Below are positions 17,434-25,878 of a DNA stretch of 64,000 nt, piece by piece. Below the pieces are notes generated by a model. It was not told the origin of the DNA, made no database searches, and worked only from the letters and a program-made list of their open reading frames with translations. The stretch comes from Natronococcus sp. AD-5. GTDB lineage: Archaea > Halobacteriota > Halobacteria > Halobacteriales > Natrialbaceae. Where the stretch lies: NCBI RefSeq assembly GCF_030734285.1, contig NZ_CP132294.1:1550001-1614000 (forward strand), in the 5' to 3' direction. The translations under genes were made by a program, and so were the position numbers. Each line of letters opens with the position of its first letter. Positions within the stretch are counted from its first letter, which is position 1.

Positions 17434-17787
17434 CTACTCCGTTTCGACGGCCTCGCCTGCGTGCTCGTTCACGAAGGTGACGACTGCGCCCGTCCCCCGG
17501 AACCCCTCCGCGATCCGGCCGGTCTCCGAGCCGTCTTCGAAGAGCACGAGCGTCGGAACCGATTCGACGTCGAACCGATCGACGAGCCGGACGTCGTTGC
17601 CGGGATTGATCAGTCCGACGGCGACGCCGGTCGCACGCGCGACGTTCCCGAGCACCGGTTCCATCGCCTGACACCTCGCGCAGCCCTTCGTGTAGAACTC
17701 GACGAGCGCGAGGTCGTTCCGTTCGACGAAGCGATCGAGATCGGCACCGTCCTCGAGTCGCGTCGGTTTCGGGGCTCGATCGTTCAT
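17434..17787 (-). CDS. Thioredoxin-like protein with CARC active site
   Basis: A 117-residue thioredoxin-fold protein. Motifs: LALVEFYTKGCARCQAMEPVL (redox Cys pair near residue 36-39), GLINPGNDVRLVDRFDVESVPTLVLFEDG with the conserved cis-Pro, and a final helix. The active site reads C-A-R-C rather than C-G-P-C, which changes redox potential in relatives. It would reduce or isomerise disulfides in the cytoplasm; there is no signal sequence. No reductase gene lies beside it. Confidence 0.88.
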   Translation of the reverse strand: MNDRAPKPTRLEDGADLDRFVERNDLALVEFYTKGCARCQAMEPVLGNVARATGVAVGLINPGNDVRLVDRFDVESVPTLVLFEDGSETGRIAEGFRGTGAVVTFVNEHAGEAVETE

Positions 17788-18033
17788 ACCCCGCGTACGG
17801 ACCGCCGTCGGAAACCGGTAGTGCTGGAACGGCAGTTCGAGGGCCGGCCGTCGTCGCGTTCGATCGACACGGAAGTTGACCGGTCAGCGAGAAGCGGTAC
17901 GACAGAATTACTGTAACATACATCCAGATATATACTCTATATACTCGATGTGTTCGGCAAACCACGCACAGAATGTACGAACAACAATCATCCGGGAAAG
18001 GTAATTTATAACGGGCGCTCCTACGGACAGACG

Positions 18034-18357
18034 ATGACTCCGTCCACCAGTCACGACCACGAGGCGCTCGAGCGACGGAAGGCGACGCTTTACTGCTGGG
18101 AATGCGACCACGCGAGTCCCGTCGAGGGTGACTGGGTCCGCGACTCGCGGGGGGAGTCCGTCACGTACGTCTGCCCCGACTGTGACACCGTCATCGCCGA
18201 GCGGCCGCGAGAGCGCGAGGAGTCCGAACGGCGGCCGCAACCGACCGCTGCGTGGGGTCGAGTCGTCCGGACCTCCGTCTCCGTCTGGCGAGCGAGCTTC
18301 GACGCCGGGCTGGCGGCCGTAACGACGCCGGTTCGCGATCGACCAGGCGACCGCTGA
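18034..18357 (+). CDS. Haloarchaeal zinc-ribbon protein
   Basis: A 107-residue protein with one four-cysteine ribbon (YCWECDHASP at about 24-33, then VCPDCDTVIAERP), followed by a basic/acidic low-complexity stretch and a C-terminal segment VVRTSVSVWRASFDAGLAAV that could be an amphipathic helix. ATG at 18034 is the best start; upstream codons include an AT-rich promoter. The family is widespread in haloarchaea as hypothetical zinc-binding protein. Function unknown. Confidence 0.72.
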   Translation: MTPSTSHDHEALERRKATLYCWECDHASPVEGDWVRDSRGESVTYVCPDCDTVIAERPREREESERRPQPTAAWGRVVRTSVSVWRASFDAGLAAVTTPVRDRPGDR

Positions 18358-18587
18358 GTCGATCGCCACCGCTCCGTCCAGTATTCCGTCCCTCGCTCTA
18401 CGGACGGTTTCATTGGACGAACCCGTTCGCCGGAGTAGTCCCGCCGGGCAGAATCGATCCGCACGTTCGCAACTTTTCGCCGTCGATTCGCGGTCGTCTT
18501 TCACCCACGCGCGCTACCAGCACCGTTATGATGGGACAAACGTCCAATTTTATCCCTCGTCGAGTATATTCGCCCACAACAGTAGAG

Positions 18588-18594
18588 CTTTAAT
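18588..18594 (+). promoter_or_regulatory. TATA-like element of glnA
   Basis: The ctttaat sequence is 32-38 nt before the glnA ATG, within an AT-rich window that contrasts with the surrounding GC. It predicts transcription starting about 10 nt before the start codon. Confidence 0.45.
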
Positions 18595-18625
18595 GGATGG
18601 TTCCGTTGCATTACTCGAGTAGAAG

Positions 18626-19981
18626 ATGCCAGATGGGAACTTGACCACTGCAGAACAGGAGGTACTGGATCAGATCGAGGCGGAGGACGTCGACTTCCTT
18701 CGCCTGCAGTTTACGGACATCCTGGGGACGGTCAAGAACGTCTCCGTGCCGGCACGACAGGCCGAGAAGGCGTTCACCGAGGGGATCTACTTCGACGGAT
18801 CGTCGATCGAGGGCTTCGTGCGCATTCAGGAGTCGGACATGCGTCTCAAACCCGACCCCGGAACGTTCGCCGTTCTCCCGTGGCGGACGAACGACGAGAG
18901 CGCCGCCGCGCGGATGATCTGCGACGTGATCGACACCTCGACGGGCGACCCCTTCGAGGGCGACCCGCGCTACGTCCTCAAGCAGGCCTTAGAGCGCGCC
19001 AAAGAGATGGGTTACACGGTCAACGCCGCGCCCGAACCCGAGTTCTTCCTGTTCGAAGAGGACGAGGAGGGGCGCGCGACGACCGAAACCAACGACCACG
19101 GCGGTTACTTCGACCTCGCGCCCAAGGACCTCGCCAGCGACGTGCGTCGCGACATCATCTACGGCCTCGAGAACATGGGCTTCGAAGTCGAGGCCAGCCA
19201 CCACGAGGTCGCCGAAGGGCAACACGAGATCAACTTCACCTACGACGACGCGCTCACGACCGCCGACAACGTCGCCACCTTCCGCACCGTCGTCCGTGCA
19301 ATCGCCGCCCAGCACGATCTGCACGCGACGTTCATGCCCAAGCCGATCCCGAAGATCAACGGTTCGGGCATGCACACCCACCTCTCGCTGTTCACCGAGG
19401 ACGGCGAGAACGCCTTCCACGACGAAACCGACGAGTTCAACCTCTCCGAGGAGGCCCGCGCCTTCACCGCCGGGCTCCTCGAGCACGCCCCCGCGATCAC
19501 CGCCGTCGCCAACCCGACGGTCAACAGCTACAAACGCCTCGTTCCCGGCTACGAGGCGCCGGTCTACGTGGCGTGGTCCGACCGCAACCGCTCGGCGCTC
19601 ATCCGCAAGCCGGCGGCACGCACGCCCGCGGCCTCGCGGGTCGAACTGCGCTCGCCCGACCCGTCCTGTAACCCCTACCTCGCGCTCGCCGTCATGATCC
19701 ACGCGGGTCTCGAGGGCATCGAAAACGACCTCGAGTGTCCGGATCCGGTCCGCGAGAACATCTACGAGTTCGACGAGACCAAGCGCGAGGAGTACGGCAT
19801 CGACACCCTGCCGTCGAACCTCGGCGGCGCCGTCGACGCCCTCGAAGAGGACGAGGTCGTCTCCGACGCCTTGGGCGAGCACATCAGCGAGAAGTTCGTC
19901 GAGGCCAAGTCCCAGGAGTTCGAGGAGTACCTCGTCGACGTCTCCCAGTGGGAGCTCGACCGCTACCTCGAGACGTTCTGA
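18626..19981 (+). CDS. glnA: Glutamine synthetase, type I
   Basis: A 451-residue cytosolic enzyme making glutamine from glutamate, ammonia and ATP; it forms a dodecamer in this family. Beta-grasp N-domain includes [19 protein letters not shown] and [16 protein letters not shown] (near 57). The catalytic core has [17 protein letters not shown], the ATP/glutamate segment [14 protein letters not shown] (near 242) and [11 protein letters not shown]. Length matches archaeal GS-I. The C-terminal region NIYEFD holds a tyrosine where some bacterial enzymes are adenylylated, but archaeal forms are generally regulated by other means (2-oxoglutarate, PII). Single gene with its own promoter. Confidence 0.97.
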   Translation: MPDGNLTTAEQEVLDQIEAEDVDFLRLQFTDILGTVKNVSVPARQAEKAFTEGIYFDGSSIEGFVRIQESDMRLKPDPGTFAVLPWRTNDESAAARMICDVIDTSTGDPFEGDPRYVLKQALERAKEMGYTVNAAPEPEFFLFEEDEEGRATTETNDHGGYFDLAPKDLASDVRRDIIYGLENMGFEVEASHHEVAEGQHEINFTYDDALTTADNVATFRTVVRAIAAQHDLHATFMPKPIPKINGSGMHTHLSLFTEDGENAFHDETDEFNLSEEARAFTAGLLEHAPAITAVANPTVNSYKRLVPGYEAPVYVAWSDRNRSALIRKPAARTPAASRVELRSPDPSCNPYLALAVMIHAGLEGIENDLECPDPVRENIYEFDETKREEYGIDTLPSNLGGAVDALEEDEVVSDALGEHISEKFVEAKSQEFEEYLVDVSQWELDRYLETF

Positions 19982-20085
19982 GCGACGCGTAGCCGCTACG
20001 AATTTTCCGCTCTCTCGGATCGGCGCCCGGCCGCGAGGCTCGAGTGACGGGGGTTTTAGCCGCGCCGCGCCGAGGTATCGACGGG

Positions 20086-20394
20086 ATGAACGACTCCGAG
20101 CGACCAGTTCCGCCCGACGATCTCGAGCCGGACCTTCGCGCGGTTCTCGAGGCGCTCGGCGACGAAGACGCCGAGACCCTCCGGACCGTCGCGGACTACG
20201 TCGACGATCTGGCGACGTGGGCCGAATCGAGTACCGACAACGAATCGGGGTCGCCGGTCGACGGGGGGATTCCGTTTCCGAACGACGTCCCGGATCGGGC
20301 CAGCGTCACGCTCACGGAGATCGGCGACGAGGAGTACTATTACTTCCAGTGGCGCGACGGCGACAGGATCAGATCGAAAACCGAGCGTCGGTAA
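20086..20394 (+). CDS. Conserved haloarchaeal hypothetical protein
   Basis: A 102-residue acidic protein: helical N-half (PDLRAVLEALGDEDAETLRTVADYVDDLATW), disordered middle, then a beta-like end EEYYYFQWRDGDRIRSKTERR. The ATG at 20086 comes after a non-conserved upstream extension. I recall similar haloarchaeal hypothetical proteins ending in this YYYFQWRDG pattern but no function. Convergent with the next gene (18 nt). Confidence 0.68.
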   Translation: MNDSERPVPPDDLEPDLRAVLEALGDEDAETLRTVADYVDDLATWAESSTDNESGSPVDGGIPFPNDVPDRASVTLTEIGDEEYYYFQWRDGDRIRSKTERR

Positions 20395-20412
20395 GCGAGC
20401 GGCCGGCTGCCG

Positions 20413-20715
20413 TCAGCCGAGATTCCACTCCTCGTCGTCGATCCGGACGGCCGTCAGCTCGTCGCGATCGCCGAGCAGTCGAACCGTAAAGCCGCCGTCG
20501 TCGCGTTGCACCTGGAGGTCGATCGTCGTGACGTCGGCGGTGATCTCCCGACTCTCGACGGGCGATTCCTCCCGCTCTTCGGGCACGTCGAGGTCGAAGT
20601 CCTCGTAGGAGATGCGCGTCGATTCCTCGATCAGGTCGTCGGCACCGTATACGTCCGCATCGATTCCGGACGCGTCGGATTCCCGCACCTCGAGTCGGTA
20701 CGTTTCCATCGCCAT
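20413..20715 (-). CDS. Conserved haloarchaeal hypothetical protein
   Basis: A 100-residue acidic, beta-rich protein opening MAMETYRLEVRESDASGID. No cysteine cluster, signal or membrane segment. The start is either of two nearby ATGs (20715 or 20709). It follows the phosphoesterase gene by 65 nt on the same strand and may be the distal member of the RPA transcript, though that is only inferred from spacing. Confidence 0.62.
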   Translation of the reverse strand: MAMETYRLEVRESDASGIDADVYGADDLIEESTRISYEDFDLDVPEEREESPVESREITADVTTIDLQVQRDDGGFTVRLLGDRDELTAVRIDDEEWNLG

Positions 20716-20780
20716 ATCCCGGTGTTTTCCCGACTGGTGAATGGTGATTCGGCTTTCGTGCGCCGGCCGCGCTCCTCGTC

Positions 20781-21575
20781 TCAGACGGCGTCGTACAGAC
20801 CGAGTCGGGTTCCGTCGAGCAGGTACGCCTCGCCGTCCGCGAGCCCCTCCGGCAGGAACGGCGAGAGAAACGACTGACCCGGCACGTTCACCCACGTGCC
20901 GCCGACGAGTTCGTTGAACGCCGGCAGGACGACGAGTCGCGGCGGCGTCTCGGCGCCCTCGAGCCACGAGACGTGCGCGTACTCGGGGCGCTCGCGAAAC
21001 GGCTCCGGATCGAGCCGTCCCCGGAGCCAGACCGGTTCCACGCGGCTGCCGCCGACCTCGTCCTCGAGACGCACGCAGGGGTGTTCGTGTCCGAGACAGA
21101 GCACCTCGCTCTCGAGCGCCGCCGGCGACGGCCAGGTGTGGCCGTGACAGACGCCGACCGGGCCGAGAACGGTGCCGGCGCCGGGGACGATCGTCGCGTC
21201 CTCGAGCCAGGAGCCGATGCCGCCGTCGTGGTTCCCCTTGACGACCGTCACGTCGAGCGTCGCGGGAACCGACTCGAACAGCACCTCGAGTTCGCCGCGC
21301 TCGGCGCCGCCGGGGTCGCCGATCGAGTGCATGAGGTCGCCGAGGACGACCAGTCGATCGGGCTCGGTGCGCTCGAGTACCGAGAGAAGGCGTTCGCGAC
21401 GGTCGGGCGCGTGACTGGGAACGTCGACGCCGCGCTCGTAGCGCAGGCCGGCCTCGTAGCCGGCGTGGTAGTCCGCGATCAACAGCGCGCGCTCGTCTCC
21501 GACGGTCGCGACCGCGGCCGGCTCGCCGGGGACGGGTTCGACGGCTGCCCCCGAGCGGTGCGCGTCGGGTCCCAT
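20781..21575 (-). CDS. Calcineurin-like metallophosphoesterase linked to RPA
   Basis: A 264-residue two-metal phosphoesterase. All five metal-ligand motifs are visible: DYHAG (near 35, where most relatives have DxH), GDLMHS, GNHDG, CHGHTW and GHEHPCVRLED. The order and spacing match the YkuE/SbcD-like archaeal group. It starts 10 nt after the end of rpap3 on the same strand, and rpap3 overlaps rpa3, making a three-gene unit. In haloarchaea this triad is conserved (my recollection), so the enzyme may act on DNA-repair intermediates; its substrate is not known from sequence. Confidence 0.88.
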   Translation of the reverse strand: MGPDAHRSGAAVEPVPGEPAAVATVGDERALLIADYHAGYEAGLRYERGVDVPSHAPDRRERLLSVLERTEPDRLVVLGDLMHSIGDPGGAERGELEVLFESVPATLDVTVVKGNHDGGIGSWLEDATIVPGAGTVLGPVGVCHGHTWPSPAALESEVLCLGHEHPCVRLEDEVGGSRVEPVWLRGRLDPEPFRERPEYAHVSWLEGAETPPRLVVLPAFNELVGGTWVNVPGQSFLSPFLPEGLADGEAYLLDGTRLGLYDAV

Positions 21576-21585
21576 ACTCGCCCGT

Positions 21586-23265
21586 TCAGATCGCCTTCAG
21601 CGTCTCGTCGTCCGGTTCGTAACACTGGCCCCCCATCAGCGCCTCCTCGATGGCGTCTTCGACGTCCTCTTCGGCGGCGCCGGTGTCGACGGCGACGGTC
21701 TCGACGAGTTCCGATCGGTCGGCGCCGTCGCCGTCGTCGAGCTCTTCCATCGTCTCGACGACGTAGCTCTGCAGGTCGACGTCCGCTGCGGGCTCGTCCG
21801 CCTCGTCGGCCGGCCCCTCCGCTTCGGGTTCCGTATCGGCCTCGGGTTCGTCCTCGTCCTGGACGGACTCCGTAGCTTCGTCCTCGTCGGCTTGAGGTTC
21901 CGATTCGGCCTCGGGTTCGGGTTCGACCTCGGACGACGGTTCGGCGTCGACGGTCGACGCCGGCGGCTCGCCGAGGTCGTCGTCGGCAGCGTCGGGTTCG
22001 GACTCGGCCTCGAGCTCGCTTTCGGGTTCTTCGTCCGGTTCCGGCACATCGATGTCGCTCTCGCCGGGGCCGTCGACCTCGGTTCCGGTGGCGAACTCGG
22101 CGCCGAACTCCTCCTCGAGCTGTTCGCGCTCCTCGTCGTCCATCTCGTACATGCCGGAGTCGCCGGCGTCGAAGTCGCCGAGGTCGTCGGACTCGTCCGA
22201 CGCGTCGGCGGTCTCGACCGCGTCGTCGAACTCGACGGTCTCTCCGTCCGCGTCGGGTTCGATATCGTCGACTTCAGCTGCTCCAGCGTCGGCCTCGGTC
22301 CCCGCGTCGCTCGCGTCCGGCTCGAGCGCCGTCTCGGCGTCGGTCTCGTCGGCTTCGAACGAGGGGTCCTCGCCGGCGGCATCGGTCGGGACGTCGTCCG
22401 CCGCGGAGAACTCGTCGGCCGTGGCCGCGGACATCGATTCCGGCTCGCTTCCGCCGGCCGTCGCGGCGACGGGGTCGGGCTGCGCGTCGGCCTCGACGGA
22501 CGCGGAATCGACGTCGACGTCGGCGAGTTCGGCCAGCGACCCGAACGTCGTCTCGTACTCCGGACTCGACTCGTCGGGGCGGATCGAGAGGCCGCTCACC
22601 TGGTCGCGGTCGCCCGCCACGACTTCGACGGCCTCGAGGGCGCAGTCGCGCAGGGCGGCGAGGTACGCCGGCGTCGTTCCGTAGTGGTCCTGCGCGAGCG
22701 GGATCCCGTCCGCGAGTCCGGACTCGACGCCGTCCTCGAGGAGCACACCCGAGAGCGCGTCTCCCTCAGCTTCGAGTTCCGCTGCGGCGGCGTACGTACC
22801 GATCCGCTCGAGCGTCTGCTCGGCCGCGCTGACGACCCAGCGGTCGCGCGTCGCGGCGTCGACGGTCGCGATCGACTCCGGCCGGATCGACGTGTAGACA
22901 CGATCGGAGTCCTCCGGCTGGAAGGTGCGCGCCTTTCCGGTGACGGCGACGAACTCGGGGGGGTCGAGCTGTTCGAGCGTCGCCAGTTCGTCCGGCTGGT
23001 ACTGGCCGGCGTAGACGACGAACGCGCCCGTCGGATCGACGACGCGAGCGCGGACCATCTCGTCGTTGACCGACGTCACTTCGGTGAGCGTACCGACGGC
23101 GAACAGGCGGTTGAGCCGGGCGCCGGTCGGCGCGATCACGTAGTTGGGCGCCCGCTCCTCGTCGCTCTCGGCGTAGGAGAGCGAGGCGTCGTCGTACTCG
23201 GCGGCGAAGACGCGGTAGGCGATCTCGCGGCCCGGAATCTCTTCGCCGTCGTCGTTGGCGCTCAT
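21586..23265 (-). CDS. rpap3: RPA-associated protein with long acidic linker
   Basis: A 559-residue partner of RPA3 (COG3390-type). The N-terminal ~230 residues form an OB-fold-like region: VIAPTGARLNRLFAVGTLTE, DEMVRARVVDPTGAFVVYAGQY, FVAVTGKARTFQ. Residues about 270-490 are a nearly pure Asp/Glu/Ser/Ala/Pro low-complexity linker. The last 65 residues (SYVVETMEELDDG, ELVETVAVDTGAAEEDVEDAI) look like a winged-helix module, echoing RPA32 architecture. Its ATG overlaps the rpa3 stop by 4 nt, so the two are produced together. Linker length probably varies between species. Confidence 0.88.
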   Translation of the reverse strand: MSANDDGEEIPGREIAYRVFAAEYDDASLSYAESDEERAPNYVIAPTGARLNRLFAVGTLTEVTSVNDEMVRARVVDPTGAFVVYAGQYQPDELATLEQLDPPEFVAVTGKARTFQPEDSDRVYTSIRPESIATVDAATRDRWVVSAAEQTLERIGTYAAAAELEAEGDALSGVLLEDGVESGLADGIPLAQDHYGTTPAYLAALRDCALEAVEVVAGDRDQVSGLSIRPDESSPEYETTFGSLAELADVDVDSASVEADAQPDPVAATAGGSEPESMSAATADEFSAADDVPTDAAGEDPSFEADETDAETALEPDASDAGTEADAGAAEVDDIEPDADGETVEFDDAVETADASDESDDLGDFDAGDSGMYEMDDEEREQLEEEFGAEFATGTEVDGPGESDIDVPEPDEEPESELEAESEPDAADDDLGEPPASTVDAEPSSEVEPEPEAESEPQADEDEATESVQDEDEPEADTEPEAEGPADEADEPAADVDLQSYVVETMEELDDGDGADRSELVETVAVDTGAAEEDVEDAIEEALMGGQCYEPDDETLKAI

Positions 23266-24536
23266 GCGTCCACCTCCTCGAGGAAGGCCGACGCGCGCGC
23301 GGCCGGATCGTCGTCGCTCTCCTCGAACGTTTCGGCGTCGAGGTTGGCGCCGTACTCGTCGACCGAGAGGTGGCCGCGAACGCGGTACTCGCGGCCGACG
23401 ACGCGTTCGCGGATCGCGTCCGCGACGACTTCCTGGTCCATCGCCTCGCGAGCGGCCTCGAGCGCGTCCTCCAAGGTGCCGCCGTAGACCTTCTCGGTCA
23501 GGTCGTCGTCGAGCACGGCGGTCACGGTTCCGGTGCCGTCGTCGAGGATCGCCTTCACGCGGAGGTCGTCGATCCCGTCGACGTCGCCGTGGGTGCGACA
23601 CTGCCCCTTCTGGATGACCCGGTAACACTCCGGACAGCGCTGGATCAGGCCGGAGCCGTCCCGGACCGCGATCACGTTGCCGACGAGTTCGACGTCGTAG
23701 ACGCCGCCGGTGTGGACGGCCTCGCCGACCGCCATCGTCGTCGCGTCGGCGCCGACGTCGATCTCGCGCTCGAGCGCGGTGACCGTCGAGAACTCGGAGA
23801 CGTTCACCTCGGGGACGCCCCGGAACTCCTGGACGTAGGCGTTCTCGATGCGGACCGAGCCGCCCTCCTCAATCTCGGGGGCCGGATCCCAGTTCGTGAA
23901 CGGGAGGCGGCCGCTCTCGTCGCCGAAGACGCCGCTCAGGATCTCCGTCTCGCCGTCGCGGCCGTCGATCGTCCGGCGCTCGCACTCGAGGACCGCGACC
24001 TCGACGGTTCTCGCGCGGTCGCCCGTCCGGAGGTCGGTCAGCTGCGCCTCGCCGCCGATCTCGTAGGGCACCTCGAGCCCCTCGTCCTGGAACGAGAGCG
24101 CGGTGCTCTCGCCGAGGTTGAGTTCGGGCTCGCCGTCCCACTCGCGGACGCCGGCGTTGCCCGCGGTAATCGTATCGCCGGGCGAGAGGCCGAAGTCCTC
24201 CCAGGCGGTGTAATCGATCGTTCCGGTCTCGTCGGCCAGGCGACCCTCTACGATGACGTGGTCCGATCCCTGGTAGCGGATCGACCGCTTCCCCGCGGTG
24301 AGGACGACGCTGGTTACGGTGACGTTGCCGTCGTCGGGCGTGATGTCGGCGACGTTCTTCGCCGACGGGGTGCCGCCCCCGCTGCTGCTCCCGTCGCCGT
24401 ACTTCCGGCGGAGGCTCTGTTTGGCCTCGTCGACCGGGACGCTGTACTCCACCAAGTTCTGCAGGTCGGATTTGACCTCCTCTTTGTCGACGCCGAGGTC
24501 GGAGGCGAGATCCTCGGCATGATCGTCGAGTTCCAT
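23262..24536 (-). CDS. rpa3: Replication protein A, single-strand DNA-binding subunit (RPA3)
   Basis: A 424-residue ssDNA-binding protein. It starts with a helical UBA-like segment (DDHAEDLASDLGVDKEEVKSDL), then three OB-fold repeats, seen from strands such as VIVEGRLADETGTIDYTAWEDFGL and GVFGDESGRLPFTNWD. Near 300-316 a zinc-finger-like C-x2-C-x8-C-x2-H (CPECYRVIQKGQCRTH) lies within the last OB domain. It protects ssDNA in replication and repair. It is first in the rpa3-rpap3-phosphoesterase unit. Confidence 0.94.
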   Translation of the reverse strand: MELDDHAEDLASDLGVDKEEVKSDLQNLVEYSVPVDEAKQSLRRKYGDGSSSGGGTPSAKNVADITPDDGNVTVTSVVLTAGKRSIRYQGSDHVIVEGRLADETGTIDYTAWEDFGLSPGDTITAGNAGVREWDGEPELNLGESTALSFQDEGLEVPYEIGGEAQLTDLRTGDRARTVEVAVLECERRTIDGRDGETEILSGVFGDESGRLPFTNWDPAPEIEEGGSVRIENAYVQEFRGVPEVNVSEFSTVTALEREIDVGADATTMAVGEAVHTGGVYDVELVGNVIAVRDGSGLIQRCPECYRVIQKGQCRTHGDVDGIDDLRVKAILDDGTGTVTAVLDDDLTEKVYGGTLEDALEAAREAMDQEVVADAIRERVVGREYRVRGHLSVDEYGANLDAETFEESDDDPAARASAFLEEVDA

Positions 24537-24662
24537 CACCGGGTTTTCGAGTGGCGGGTTAAAAAGCGTTCCCGCAACGGACTGAAAGTGAAGCGCTCGA
24601 GAGTGACCGTCGAACGTACGGGAAGGCGGTACGTTCATTCCGGATCCGGTCGAACGGCGCGT

Positions 24663-24872
24663 ATGGAACGCGTCGGCGCGGCGCTCGGCGGATTGGCGTT
24701 CGTCGTACTGATCTTCGGCGGCCTCGTGGCCGTGCGGATCCTCACGCGGGCGCTGTACGCCGCGATCTGGTTCGCCGAAACCGTCGCCACGTTCGGCTTC
24801 GCGCTCCTGGTGGGGTACGTCGTCTATCGGATTTTGCTGGGCTCGAGCGACGATCCGCGTCGGACGCGGTGA
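24663..24872 (+). CDS. Small two-pass membrane protein
   Basis: A 69-residue protein with two hydrophobic stretches (about 5-28, LGGLAFVVLIFGGLVAVRIL, and 36-60, ETVATFGFALLVGYVVYRIL) and a charged C-terminus (SSDDPRRTR). The ATG is divergent from rpa3 (126 nt). No family recognised. Composition with genuine TM helices and good haloarchaeal codon bias supports a real gene. Confidence 0.62.
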   Translation: MERVGAALGGLAFVVLIFGGLVAVRILTRALYAAIWFAETVATFGFALLVGYVVYRILLGSSDDPRRTR

Positions 24873-24989
24873 CGGCACGAGAGCGACTCGAGCGCCTCCG
24901 CGGCTGCAGACCCGCTCGTACGACCCCCGAGAGCTTCGAGCCCGCGCTGCTGGCAGCTCGCCGTCGGTCGAATCGCGTTCGCGGCCACG

Positions 24990-25105
24990 TGGCGCGCGCT
25001 GGCGACGCGCCCGAGCGCTGCGAGGGGGCGTCGCCGGCGTTGCGCGAGGGACGAGTGAGCGAGCGAAGAGAGCGAACGAGTCGGCTGGGGAGGGTGAGGC
25101 CATGG
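24990..25105. repeat. Dispersed intergenic repeat A, copy 1
   Basis: A GC-rich stretch with internal cgagtgagcgagcgaa then gagcgaacgagtcggctggg. A related copy lies at about 31751-31815 (gggaagagtgagcgacggaa, then gagcgaacgaatcggc). The similarity starts further left, at the gtggcgcgcgctg / gtggcgcgtgctg segments. Not coding in any convincing frame. I recall comparable intergenic units in other haloarchaeal genomes. Confidence 0.6.
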
Positions 25106-25204
25106 GCGAGCGTCCCGGGGGCGTCTGGCAGGACGAGTTACGGGCTTCACGCTCCTCGAGTCGATCCCTTCCCGCTACTCTCCCCCGGTTCAAACAGTAG
25201 AGCT

Positions 25205-25400
25205 AAGTCACAACGAGTCAACTAATTGAGCTGAAGTCGGTCTCCCAGAGGGGTACGAAAACGCCCCGGGTGCCCAAACACCCGAGACCTGGCTTCCAAA
25301 GCGGCAGCTTCGGTAGCCATGGTCCGGTCCATTCTACCGAGACGTGAATCGCCTCGGGGTCAAGCCCCCAGGTATTCTCCTATACCGCTGATAAACGTCT
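25205..25400 (+). mobile_element. Possible IS200/IS605-type tnpB relic and terminal hairpin
   Basis: A short frame (about 25208-25348) with no start reads ELKSVSQRGTKTP and ends in TGA. Right after it a hairpin folds from gaatcgcctcggggtcaag and ccccaggtattc: gaat/attc, cct/agg and gggg/cccc around a 5-nt loop. Frame tail followed by terminal palindrome is how IS200/IS605 right ends are built. No transposase core, zinc finger or left end remains. Identification is tentative because I cannot match the tail to a named element. Confidence 0.35.
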
Positions 25401-25471
25401 CGCACGACCGTCGAATCGCCCGATACGACTGGAATCAGCGCCGTCCGCCGCCTCGAGTCGGACGAGGAGCC

Positions 25472-25642
25472 GTGATCGCCGTGGATGATCCCTCGTCCTC
25501 GAGCGACGACGCTGCGTCGGCTCCCGACTGCCCGCGCTGTGGCCGGTCGGTCGTCGTCCTCGTCGTCACCGGCCCGCAGACCGGTTCGGTCAGCCCCTGC
25601 GGGTGTTCGGTTCCGCCGGAGCTGCTCGAGCGCGAGTCCTAA
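25472..25642 (+). CDS. Small CPxCG-type zinc-finger protein
   Basis: A 56-residue protein from a GTG start (another GTG nine bases on is possible). A Ser/Asp-rich lead precedes CPRCGRSVVVLVV, then SVSPCGCSVPPELL: one CPxCG knuckle and a CGC pair that could complete a zinc site. Haloarchaea encode many such mini zinc-finger proteins. No ATG is available in frame nearby. Confidence 0.55.
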   Translation: MIAVDDPSSSSDDAASAPDCPRCGRSVVVLVVTGPQTGSVSPCGCSVPPELLERES

Positions 25643-25689
25643 CGAGGCGCGCTCGAGTCCCGGCGGTCAGCCGGTCGTTCGACGCCGTC

Positions 25690-25760
25690 GATCGAAACCA
25701 CCACTGCGGCGATCACGCCGCTCCCGTCGGACGACCGGCCCGCAAGCGGGGCTCGAGGAC
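25690..25760. repeat. Dispersed intergenic repeat B, copy 1
   Basis: Contains accactgcggcgatcacg followed by ccgctcccgtcggacgaccg. A second copy is at about 31823-31880 (same 18-nt core, then tcgcccgccgtcggacggcc). Read on the minus strand both copies give V-I-A-A-V-V flanked by R-x-G-R-P-T, hinting that the repeat descends from coding DNA, but no intact frame exists. Confidence 0.6.
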
Positions 25761-25878
25761 GCGGTTCGCGTCCGGAAGTTCGTTCTCGGCTCGAGCGAGG
25801 ATCTCCGTCAGGCGCAGTGAGCGAGAGGCGCCGGGCGGCGAACGAACAATTATCAAACCGAGCGACGAACGTGAGCGC

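Noticed and set aside
19240-19524. Frames inside glutamine synthetase on the minus strand
   Set aside because: Entirely within a well-supported gene; no independent motif.
25205-25400. Possible tRNA or structured RNA in this gap
   Set aside because: I looked for a T-arm (GTTCRANNC) and acceptor complementarity. The hairpin loop is tcaag, the stem is irregular and no cloverleaf could be drawn.
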